Assembly (NCBI GenBank): GCA_017621875.1
Contig: JAGASE010000021.1
Span: forward strand, 104,996-168,995
Direction of reading: 5' to 3'
From: Clostridia bacterium
GTDB taxonomy: Bacteria > Bacillota > Clostridia > UBA1381
DNA: 64,000 bases
The translations under genes were made by a program, and so were the position numbers. The notes below the pieces were generated by a model. The model searched no databases. It had not been told where the DNA came from and saw only the letters and a program-made list of their open reading frames with translations. Shown one piece after another: positions 52,145 to 60,640 of the stretch; position 1 is the stretch's first letter, and each line of letters starts with the position of its first letter.

Positions 52145-53863
52145 ATGATTAAAAAAAGATTATATTGTATAGGGCTTATTATATGCATGTGCTTGACTTT
52201 TACGAACACAGCTTTTGCATACAGCTATACAGATGATTCAAATTATATTGACCTTTTAGAGTTTGGTGCCGCGGGAGACGGTGTAACCGATGACACCGAT
52301 ATACTGCAGAATGCTATTGACTCATTAGCAAGTGCATATGACAGGTCTACTGTATATGTTCCTGCCGGAACATATGTTTTAACTTCACCGATTTATCTTG
52401 CTCCGGGAATTACGGTTCTCGGCTCGGGTGCGGCAACGAAATTTGTTTTGCGTAACTTTACTATGGCTACTTCAAGTGCAACAACTGCCGGAGTTTTTTT
52501 AGGTGAGTATGATGATAATATAACACTTAAAAATTTTGCGGTGATTAACGAAAGCGGAGTCTTAGGAAGAGCGGTTTATACAAGGTTTTGTAATAATGTC
52601 CGTGTCGAAGGCTTAAAATGCAGTCTGATTAATATTGCAACGGTTGCCGGCAGCCAGCAGGAGCAGGGCAGCACAGATTTCCCTGAGGGTGCATTTATTA
52701 TTGATAATGTCTGTGACGGCGGCTCAGGAGAAGAAGGAAACCAGTACAATACCTCAGGCTGCTGCATTTATTTGAATTATATGAATAACGTAGTAATCGA
52801 CGGAAACAGAATAGAAAACACAGGTCACGGAATCGCATGGTGGGGCGGAGACGCAAACCATAATAAAGACGGTCAGCCGGAGAATGACAGACAGTGTAAA
52901 AACATTGTTATTACAAACAACATAGTAACCAATGTAACCGGCGGCGGAATTTGGGGTGCTATGGGTGAAAACCTTACTATTTCACATAACGTAGTAACTC
53001 ACGCACACGATGTCGGAATTGACCTTGAGGGTACTTATTACACCACCGTTTCCGATAATGTTGTTTATAACTGCAATAACGGCGGAATTGTAACCTTCTT
53101 CCTCTGCAGAGGAACAGTATTTAGCGGAAATACCGTATATTCGGACGTTGATAACCAGTACCTGTTCAAAATTTTTAACTCCTCACAGGGTATTAAAAAC
53201 GAGGACATTACCGTTGTTGGAAATACCTTTGTAAACACAAGTGCGGCAGGAGGTCGCTGCGGAGGAGATAATACAGAGAAGATTATTTATAAAAACAATA
53301 ATTTTGTGAATGTACGCTTAAATCAACGTGCAAATAATAATAGATACACCGAGGTTACTGCAAATCATTTTATTTTTGATAAGACACTTTCTGCAGCCTT
53401 TAATGCACTGGATGTCGGCGTAACCAATAAACGCGGCGAGCTTACAGTTAAGGACAATATTGTTGAAACCTATGCAGAACAGCCCGAAGGCACAAATGGA
53501 ATTTATGTAATTCAGTCAGACGGCTCTCATCCTGCGGTGAGCATTATTTCGGGAAATATTGTAAAAGGCTTTGAAACAGATGTTTACACAAGAAATACGA
53601 GCACAAAAACAAAGCATAATTTTGTGATTAGCGATAACATATTTGAAAGTGCGGGCTTTACGAATGAGGGCGGCGGAATTGTAAAATATTACGACAACTA
53701 TAAGGCAGACGGAAAATATGCAATAGGCGATATTCCAACCTCGGGTTATTGGCAGGCAGGACAGATTATCTACTTCAATTCTCCTGATATGGAAGGCTAT
53801 ACCGGAGCGGTTTGCGTTGAGACGGGCGAGCCGGGAGTATGGAAGTATTTCGGAAAGTATTAA
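52145..53863 (+). CDS. Secreted right-handed beta-helix protein, pectate-lyase superfamily (first of three)
   Basis: A 572-residue exported protein. Signal peptide is about 1-25 (NTAFA). The hallmark [20 protein letters not shown] (about 39-58) marks the pectate_lyase_3 family. Parallel beta-helix repeats with N-ladder residues ([24 protein letters not shown]) fill 60-520. The C-terminal 45 residues hold [21 protein letters not shown] and PGVWKYFGK. The end resembles the C-terminal module of phage tailspikes. Start is ATG 52145; the open frame runs upstream to 52106, inside the stem-loop. Activity is probably polysaccharide cleavage or binding; lyase residues were not identified. Confidence 0.85.
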   Translation: MIKKRLYCIGLIICMCLTFTNTAFAYSYTDDSNYIDLLEFGAAGDGVTDDTDILQNAIDSLASAYDRSTVYVPAGTYVLTSPIYLAPGITVLGSGAATKFVLRNFTMATSSATTAGVFLGEYDDNITLKNFAVINESGVLGRAVYTRFCNNVRVEGLKCSLINIATVAGSQQEQGSTDFPEGAFIIDNVCDGGSGEEGNQYNTSGCCIYLNYMNNVVIDGNRIENTGHGIAWWGGDANHNKDGQPENDRQCKNIVITNNIVTNVTGGGIWGAMGENLTISHNVVTHAHDVGIDLEGTYYTTVSDNVVYNCNNGGIVTFFLCRGTVFSGNTVYSDVDNQYLFKIFNSSQGIKNEDITVVGNTFVNTSAAGGRCGGDNTEKIIYKNNNFVNVRLNQRANNNRYTEVTANHFIFDKTLSAAFNALDVGVTNKRGELTVKDNIVETYAEQPEGTNGIYVIQSDGSHPAVSIISGNIVKGFETDVYTRNTSTKTKHNFVISDNIFESAGFTNEGGGIVKYYDNYKADGKYAIGDIPTSGYWQAGQIIYFNSPDMEGYTGAVCVETGEPGVWKYFGKY

Positions 53864-53865
53864 TT

Positions 53866-55911
53866 ATGAAGAAATTTATTACTATATTTGCATCGGCAAT
53901 CCTACTACTCCAAGCGGCAGCTTTTGCAGAGCAAGTACAGCTTAACAAGCCGCAGTTTTCGGCGAATACGGTAACTGTTTCCGGCAGTATTCCTGAAGAA
54001 TATGTAGGGCAAAAGATTACTTTGCAGGTTATAAAACCAAAGGGAACGCTGGGCGATTACCAAAGCATTTACTATATCAGAGAATTTGACAGCAATTTGG
54101 ACGGGAGCTTTGAATTTAGTCTTGATGAACCGACCTTGAGCGGCGAATATCTGGGCGGAAGCTATAGAGTGTACGTTGGCAGCAAGGGACTTGAGACGGC
54201 GGAGCTTAATATCGACCATGACATTATCAACGTGCTGGATTACGGAGCATTAAACGATGCATCAGATGATGCGTCAAATGCAATTCAGAATGCTGTTGAA
54301 ACTGCATATTCCTGCGGCGGAACAGTTGTATATTTGCCGCAGGGTGAATATCTGATACAAAATCAGGTGAATTTAAAAAGCGGAATAACGCTTACGGGCA
54401 GCAGTGGTACAAAGCTGATTTTAGACGGAGCGGGCTTTAGTATAAATGAAGCCGATAAAGTGGTAATTGACGGTCTTGAATTTTCCGGCAGCGGTACGGT
54501 GCTTACGGCGAGTGCGTCAGAAAATATTACACTTAAGAATATTAAATCATCTGCAGCCATTCTGGATTCTGCTGATTGCACAGGGGTTACGGTTTCTTTA
54601 TGCGCAGCTTCGGCGGCAGAGGGTACTGCGGTAAAGGTGTGCGGCGGTGATGTTACGATAAAGGACAGCTTGATTTCAGGCTTTGAAAGTCTTTTGTCGG
54701 CAGATGGCGGCAGGATAACACTGCAAAGCTGTATGATATCGGGCGGCAAGATAGATTTAAAGTCGTGCAACCAAAGCAGTGTATGGAACAGTCAGCTTTC
54801 AGGAGTACAGATGACAGCCGGCGAATGTGATGATATCAGGATATCAGGCAATGTGTTTTCGGAACAGTCAATGCTGTCACTTTGCGGCGGCAACAGAAAT
54901 GTAAAGATAGAAAGCAATGTTTTTAACAGTAAGGAAGCAGAATTTGAAATGCTCAAAATCGGCGGAGACAAGCAAGAGGAGCTTATATACATAAACAGCA
55001 ATAAATTTTGGTATGGTGCAGCCGCGGACGGTCTGTCCTGCGGAGAAGGAATTTGCTTTGTTAATATCAGAGGCGTAAATAATATGATGCTGCAAGGCAA
55101 CTATATCTGTAATACAGCGGTCACTATATCCGATGTGTCGGAGCTGGACTATAGCGGAAATATGCAGGTTTTGGAAAATATTCTTGCGGAGGACGAAGAA
55201 ATGCTTCTGCTTGAGAATGTTACGGACAGCGGTATTAGCAGAAATTCAATTATTACCGATAATGAAACGGCAGAGCAGAGCGTACTTGCAAAGGGTATAG
55301 AGGTATCTGAAGGCTGCAGCAATATTACTGTACGAGATAACAAAATCAGCGGTTTTGCAGTCAGTGTCAACTTAGCAGGTGAAAAGAACGGAATAAATAT
55401 TCACGGTAACTATGCCGATTTTCTGCTTAGTGATAATCAGTACGCTGCTTCAGTGTATAATAACAGAAGTCTGTACGGATTAAGCTTGGAGCTTTCATAT
55501 ATAACGGAGGCATCAGAGGGCAGCAGGTATTTTCATAACAGTCCCACCGACTTTTTGGGGAGTGTGTTTATAAACGGCAGATGGAGAGGCTTTGAGCCAA
55601 TTTCTGATGATACTGTAAAATCACTTACAATAGAGCAGAGCGACAGCACTGTAAACGCCGTCTATACTGCATATGACATTGTTGATACAGATGTTATGAT
55701 AACCGCTGTTTATGACGATACAGGAAAGCTTATAGATACAATTATAAGCAGTGCGGAAACAGCGGAAGAGATTAAAGGTACGGTTTTGCTTGAGGATTTG
55801 AGCAAGTCTTACACTGTAAGATGCTTTTTGTGGAATGGAACCGGCTCTGTGAAGCCGATATATTATACAAGAGAAATTCAGACAGAAATTCAGTCAGAAA
55901 CAGAAGAATGA
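53866..55911 (+). CDS. Secreted right-handed beta-helix protein with N-terminal beta-sandwich (second)
   Basis: A 681-residue exported protein. Signal peptide is about 1-21. Residues 22-118 form a beta-sandwich (QVQLNKPQFSANTVTVSGSI) homologous to the N-terminus of the SLH protein at 58907. The beta-helix spans about 119-580, but its hallmark is altered to LDYGALNDASDDAS. The last ~95 residues carry the module also found at 42472 and 16260 (AVYDDTGKLIDT, FLWNGTG). Start is ATG 53866, after the previous stop. It may be a non-catalytic binder. Confidence 0.82.
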   Translation: MKKFITIFASAILLLQAAAFAEQVQLNKPQFSANTVTVSGSIPEEYVGQKITLQVIKPKGTLGDYQSIYYIREFDSNLDGSFEFSLDEPTLSGEYLGGSYRVYVGSKGLETAELNIDHDIINVLDYGALNDASDDASNAIQNAVETAYSCGGTVVYLPQGEYLIQNQVNLKSGITLTGSSGTKLILDGAGFSINEADKVVIDGLEFSGSGTVLTASASENITLKNIKSSAAILDSADCTGVTVSLCAASAAEGTAVKVCGGDVTIKDSLISGFESLLSADGGRITLQSCMISGGKIDLKSCNQSSVWNSQLSGVQMTAGECDDIRISGNVFSEQSMLSLCGGNRNVKIESNVFNSKEAEFEMLKIGGDKQEELIYINSNKFWYGAAADGLSCGEGICFVNIRGVNNMMLQGNYICNTAVTISDVSELDYSGNMQVLENILAEDEEMLLLENVTDSGISRNSIITDNETAEQSVLAKGIEVSEGCSNITVRDNKISGFAVSVNLAGEKNGINIHGNYADFLLSDNQYAASVYNNRSLYGLSLELSYITEASEGSRYFHNSPTDFLGSVFINGRWRGFEPISDDTVKSLTIEQSDSTVNAVYTAYDIVDTDVMITAVYDDTGKLIDTIISSAETAEEIKGTVLLEDLSKSYTVRCFLWNGTGSVKPIYYTREIQTEIQSETEE

Positions 55912-55928
55912 TTAAGGAGGCATAGGCT

Positions 55929-57554
55929 TTGAATTTTAAGAAATTTTCAGGACTTTTAACTGCGTGTACAATTTTAATGACCTCAATACCGGCGTCATAT
56001 GCCCAAGCAGCGATAAACGTAAAGGACTACGGTGCTGCCGGAGACGGTGTTACCGATGATACCGCAGCAATTCAGCTTGCAGTTAATGCTGCACAGGAGA
56101 AAAATATAGGCGAGGTGTATTTCCCAAAAGGGACATATATTACTGTTGAGCCGATAAAGCTGGTGTCAGATATAAGAATTTTCGGTACATCGCTGTCGTC
56201 AATTATTAAAACAACGATGACCGGCGACGGACAGGGAATTTTTGAGGCGGAGAATAAGCAACAAATAGAAATAGAAGGCTTAGGCTTTTCGGCTGCGGGA
56301 GATAAGATTTATGCAGCTGCATTTGTAGGCTGTGATGATATTCAGCTGGCAGATAACTTTACAGACGGCTGTGCACTTTCGAGCTTTGTGCCATATGCAG
56401 GCGAAGAAACAGTTTTCTGTAATGATATTTTAGTTAAAAACAATAGCTTAAACGGCAGTGGAACAAAAACCCCTGCAATTCTTCTTGAGGATACAAATGA
56501 AGGCATTGTTATCGGAAATATTATAAAGGAGTACAGCATTGGAATACGTCTTTGCAACAATACCGATGAGGCAATTTATAATACTGTATGCTCGGAAAAT
56601 GTAATTAATGATATTTCCGAGACAGCTATTGAAACCGAAAATATTGAAAGGGTAACGATAGGAAACAACGTAATCAAAAATGTAAAAAACGGTATTTCGG
56701 CAGCGGATATCAGATATGCGTCCCTTATGGGTAATGTGATCAATAAGCTTAGCGGCAAGGGTATGATTTTAAAAGATGGAGGAATCGGCATTAACATAAA
56801 CTCCAATGAGATTTATAACGACATAGATGATTCCGTTTTGTTTGATATTGAAAAAACTCCTCAGGGCTTTGAGCATAAGTCAGTTAACATCACCGCCAAT
56901 ACCTTCCATGGTTTAAACGGAGTGCGTACAAGAGTAAAGGGCGGAGATGCCGAAATGATTTCAGTAAGTGGAAATCATTTCTATAATGCAACTCTTGATT
57001 TAACCGAAAATGCAAGCAAATCTGTTTTAATCAGTGATAATCAGATGATTTTTGAAGGTCTGTACGATAAAGAGGAAATTGCATTAAAGGCAGGTCCTGC
57101 AAAAAATCAGCTTATGATACAGAATAATCAGATAAGATCGACTGACTTTAATAGCGGAAGTGTAGGAATATATGCATTGCAAAACGATAAGGAGACCTCG
57201 GTTGTAACTTATATAAAAGGAAACAGCGTAAGCGGAATGGAAGTAGATATAAAAACCGTGGCAAATTCGGAAAGTCCGATTGTAAAGCCTGTATTTCTGA
57301 TAAAGAACAATTATTTCGGAAATGAGAGCTATGTCCGCGAAGAGGGTAATACGCAGTCATCCGTTGTACGCCTTGAGGACAACTATACCGAGGGCGGACT
57401 TAACTTCCCGTCACAGATTCCTACAACAGGCAAATGGGAAAAGGGACAGATAATTTACTTTGGAAATGACAATCAGACAGGATATATCGGTGCAGTTTGT
57501 ATTGCGAAGGGTACACCTGGTATCTGGAAGTATTTCGGCAAAATAGAGGAATAA
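55929..57554 (+). CDS. Secreted right-handed beta-helix protein, pectate-lyase superfamily (third)
   Basis: A 541-residue exported protein starting at TTG 55929, 8 bases after AAGGAGG (55914-55920). Signal peptide is about 1-25 (PASYA). The hallmark [20 protein letters not shown] is at residues 32-51. Beta-helix repeats (ILVKNNSLNGSG, ISVSGNHFYN) fill the middle. The C-terminus (GKWEKGQIIYF, YIGAVCIAKG, PGIWKYFGK) is close to that of the 52145 protein. It lies between the second beta-helix protein and an SLH protein. Confidence 0.87.
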   Translation: MNFKKFSGLLTACTILMTSIPASYAQAAINVKDYGAAGDGVTDDTAAIQLAVNAAQEKNIGEVYFPKGTYITVEPIKLVSDIRIFGTSLSSIIKTTMTGDGQGIFEAENKQQIEIEGLGFSAAGDKIYAAAFVGCDDIQLADNFTDGCALSSFVPYAGEETVFCNDILVKNNSLNGSGTKTPAILLEDTNEGIVIGNIIKEYSIGIRLCNNTDEAIYNTVCSENVINDISETAIETENIERVTIGNNVIKNVKNGISAADIRYASLMGNVINKLSGKGMILKDGGIGININSNEIYNDIDDSVLFDIEKTPQGFEHKSVNITANTFHGLNGVRTRVKGGDAEMISVSGNHFYNATLDLTENASKSVLISDNQMIFEGLYDKEEIALKAGPAKNQLMIQNNQIRSTDFNSGSVGIYALQNDKETSVVTYIKGNSVSGMEVDIKTVANSESPIVKPVFLIKNNYFGNESYVREEGNTQSSVVRLEDNYTEGGLNFPSQIPTTGKWEKGQIIYFGNDNQTGYIGAVCIAKGTPGIWKYFGKIEE

Positions 57555-57566
57555 GAGGTGAACAGG

Positions 57567-58883
57567 GTGAAAAAGATATTGATGCTTGCAGCAAGCTTAA
57601 TGCTGATGTTTGCGACTTCGGCAGGAGCATATAACCTTGAAAAAAGCTATGATATTTATAAGGCGAAGGATATTGTTATTGATGGTAAGCTCGGAGATTG
57701 GGATAACTATTCATACAGTCACCTGATTTTGCCGACGGAGGATGTGCAGGTTTCTTTCTTTGAATCATACGAAGGACCTGAAGACCTTTCGGGTGTATTT
57801 TGGTTTGCATGGTCGGAGGACGGTTTATATATGGCGGCATTTGTGAATGATAATGTTAAACACGTTGTGAACGGCACAGGCTGCTGGAGCGGTGACTCTA
57901 TCCAGTTTGCGGCAGGAATTGACAATTCGTATGGTCCGGAATTCGGATTTTCGACAGAGGGTGTTGTTTACAGGTATAAAACCGGAAAAGCAACCATGGG
58001 ACCTGAAGATGTAGTTTTTGCGGTAGGAGAGGAAAAGGATTCAATTATATACGAGCTGTTTTTCCCTTGGGGTACTTTAAGCTCAGGCAGACCGAGTGAG
58101 TATTTTCCCTTCGGAATTTGTATGAACGAAAATGATGGCGACGGCAGAAAGGGTTGGATTGAAACCACAGGCGGTATCGCCGATACAAAGCGTGCAGCAG
58201 ATTTCTGGGTTTTGAAGCTTGTTGATAAAGACCCTGATAGAAGCACTACAGGTGCTATAAGACCGGAGGTAAACGATATAACCGTAAAAGAGGACGAAGC
58301 AGTACAGCAGACGGTAATATATGAGGTAAAGACATATATTACATATCCCGACGTGAAATTTCACTGGGCAAGAACTGCCATAGATAATATGGCATCACGC
58401 GGAATACTGCGTGGACACGGCGAATTTTACTATCCTGCACTTACCATGACAAGGGGTGAGTTTTTAGCAACCCTTGTTCGGGCGGCAGGACTTGACCCGG
58501 CAAGCTATCAGGGCGGCTTTGCTGATATTCCTGTAGGACACTGGTGCAGCGAATATATTCAGGCGGCGGTCGAGGGCGAGCTTTTGCCTGCAGATTTTTA
58601 TGCGGGCGGGCTAATCAGACCTGATGAGCTTATAAAGCGTGAGGACATGATTGCACTTTACTGCAATGCACTTTTGAAAAGAAAGCATATTCCGCTTACA
58701 CAGACCGAGCTTAGTTACGCAGACAGCGGTGAAATTTCTGTATGGGCGATGCCATATATACGCTGTGCACAGCATTACGGACTGATTTCAGGTAATGACA
58801 GTAATATGATTTGCCCGCAGAATTTGGCAACACGTGCAGAGGTGGCAGTTCTGGCAAACAGACTTGTTGAAATGACACAATAG
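57567..58883 (+). CDS. Secreted CBM9/DOMON-like domain plus SLH surface anchor
   Basis: A 438-residue exported protein. GTG 57567 is chosen because AGAGGTG (57554-57560) sits just upstream; GTG 57558 overlaps it. Signal peptide is about 1-21. Residues 25-225 form a carbohydrate-binding family 9-like domain (IDGKLGDWDNYSYSHLIL, FWFAWSEDGLYMAAFVND). Residues 262-438 hold three S-layer homology repeats (WARTAIDNMASRGIL, EYIQAAVEGELL, PYIRCAQHYGLISG). The SLH part would anchor the protein to secondary wall polymer. A surface glycan-capture role is likely. Confidence 0.88.
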   Translation: MKKILMLAASLMLMFATSAGAYNLEKSYDIYKAKDIVIDGKLGDWDNYSYSHLILPTEDVQVSFFESYEGPEDLSGVFWFAWSEDGLYMAAFVNDNVKHVVNGTGCWSGDSIQFAAGIDNSYGPEFGFSTEGVVYRYKTGKATMGPEDVVFAVGEEKDSIIYELFFPWGTLSSGRPSEYFPFGICMNENDGDGRKGWIETTGGIADTKRAADFWVLKLVDKDPDRSTTGAIRPEVNDITVKEDEAVQQTVIYEVKTYITYPDVKFHWARTAIDNMASRGILRGHGEFYYPALTMTRGEFLATLVRAAGLDPASYQGGFADIPVGHWCSEYIQAAVEGELLPADFYAGGLIRPDELIKREDMIALYCNALLKRKHIPLTQTELSYADSGEISVWAMPYIRCAQHYGLISGNDSNMICPQNLATRAEVAVLANRLVEMTQ

Positions 58884-58906
58884 ATACATATAAAGGAGAT
58901 TAATCA

Positions 58907-60616
58907 ATGAAAAGAATTATTGCTGCAATACAGGCATCTGCATTGGTTTTGGGAGCAACAGCCTTTGCAGAGCAGGTGAGCCTTTATAAACCGACCGTAA
59001 GCGATGGGATAATAACTGTAACAGGCAGTATTCCGGCAGAATATGCAGGTCAGAATGTTTCGGTGCAGATAATTAAGCCGGAGGGGGATATTGGTGATTA
59101 TACCGATATTTTTTATCTGAGAGAGGTTGCCAGTGATGAAACGGGAAGCTTCACTCACAGTTTCACTATGCCGGAAATTGACGCATCAGGTATGGATACA
59201 ACCGGCACATATACGGTGTATGCAGGCTCAAAGGGACTTACCCCTTCAACACTTGATGATGAGGGCACACAGACATTTTTCTACTGCACCGAATCGGGCA
59301 GAAATGGGTATATAGACAATGTTGAAAACGCCGCTGATGAGACTGAGCTTTTGGGTTACATAAATTCATCGGAGGGCAGACTTATCTTGAATCAGATGGG
59401 TGTGCTGACAGCTGAATATGATGATTTGAGTGATACCGCAAAGGGGAGCGTAAATGCAAAGCTGCTTGTCGGCAGCTTTGATAAAGAGGAGAATTTTGTA
59501 AAGACCTTCAATGACGCGATAGCTCTTGAGGTTTTAAATACAAATTTATCTGATAATAGCGTAGCTATGGAAGAAATGCGTGCCTTTGGCGAATATCTCG
59601 GAATAGATTATGATATTTATGATAATTTGGAAGATGCGGATGCAGAATTTTTAAATCAAAGAATTAATACTGCAAAGGGTACGCTCTGGAAGGCAGCAGA
59701 TGATTTTAAAAAGGCTGTAACCGACAGCTTTGCTTTGATTAGCATTAATGCTGTAACCGATTACCGTAATGTATGGACAGCTACAGAAAAATATCTTGAT
59801 AATTTTGCATTTACACAGGCTGATTTGCAATATTATCTTGCTCTTACCGATGAAAGGGATATTTATACGATAAATAAAGCTCTGACAAATAAGGGCTTCA
59901 CAACAATCGACGCTGTTAAAACAGCATTTGAGAAGGCTGTGGCAGAGGTCAAAAAGTCCAATGAATCAGGAAGCGGAAGCACAGGCGGCGGAAGCAGCAG
60001 TGGCGGCAGCGGTATTGCACTTGTTGCAGGAACGTCCTCTTTAACACAAAATCAGCAAAACGCAGAGAATGTATTCTTTAATGATGTCCCTGAAACTCAC
60101 TGGGCATATGAATGCATCAGGCAGTTAAAGGAAAGCGGCGTTTTAAATGGTGATGAAAAGGGGAACTTTAATCCGGAGCAGACTTTAACACGTGAGATAT
60201 TCGTAACTATGCTTTCATTGGGAATGAATTTGCCGGCGGCAGAGAAAGCTGTGGAGTTTAAAGATGTACCCGCGGAGGCATGGTATGCGGATTTCATTGC
60301 AAGAGCTGCAAGGGCAAATATTGTAAGAGGAATTGACAGCGAGAGCTTTGGAGTCGGCATGGAGATTTCCAGACAGGATATGGCGGTAATGATTTACAGA
60401 GCCGCAAAATATAAGGGCATTGAGCTTATGCCGGAGGACGCAGGCAGCACCTTTGCAGATGACGGAGCAATTTCGTTTTATGCGAAAGAGGCTGTATACA
60501 GCTTGAAAAACAGCGGAATGATAAGCGGAATTAGCGAAACTGATTTTGCACCAAATGAAAAATCAACAAAAGCACAGGCAGCAAGATTAATTTATAATCT
60601 GATTAATGCGATGTGA
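58907..60616 (+). CDS. SLH-anchored surface protein sharing a beta-sandwich domain with the beta-helix protein at 53866
   Basis: A 569-residue exported protein. Signal peptide is about 1-21. Residues 22-125 match the 53866 beta-sandwich (EQVSLYKPTVSDGIITVTGS, YTVYAGSKGL). A helical region (about 130-350) follows, then a glycine/serine linker near 353-366 and three SLH repeats (about 385-569; WAYECIRQLKESGVLNG, YADFIARAARANIV). It is likely to bridge surface and secreted glycan-binding proteins. No enzyme motif is seen. Confidence 0.87.
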   Translation: MKRIIAAIQASALVLGATAFAEQVSLYKPTVSDGIITVTGSIPAEYAGQNVSVQIIKPEGDIGDYTDIFYLREVASDETGSFTHSFTMPEIDASGMDTTGTYTVYAGSKGLTPSTLDDEGTQTFFYCTESGRNGYIDNVENAADETELLGYINSSEGRLILNQMGVLTAEYDDLSDTAKGSVNAKLLVGSFDKEENFVKTFNDAIALEVLNTNLSDNSVAMEEMRAFGEYLGIDYDIYDNLEDADAEFLNQRINTAKGTLWKAADDFKKAVTDSFALISINAVTDYRNVWTATEKYLDNFAFTQADLQYYLALTDERDIYTINKALTNKGFTTIDAVKTAFEKAVAEVKKSNESGSGSTGGGSSSGGSGIALVAGTSSLTQNQQNAENVFFNDVPETHWAYECIRQLKESGVLNGDEKGNFNPEQTLTREIFVTMLSLGMNLPAAEKAVEFKDVPAEAWYADFIARAARANIVRGIDSESFGVGMEISRQDMAVMIYRAAKYKGIELMPEDAGSTFADDGAISFYAKEAVYSLKNSGMISGISETDFAPNEKSTKAQAARLIYNLINAM

Positions 60617-60640
60617 TTTTAAAGAAAGGAAGGTACAAAT

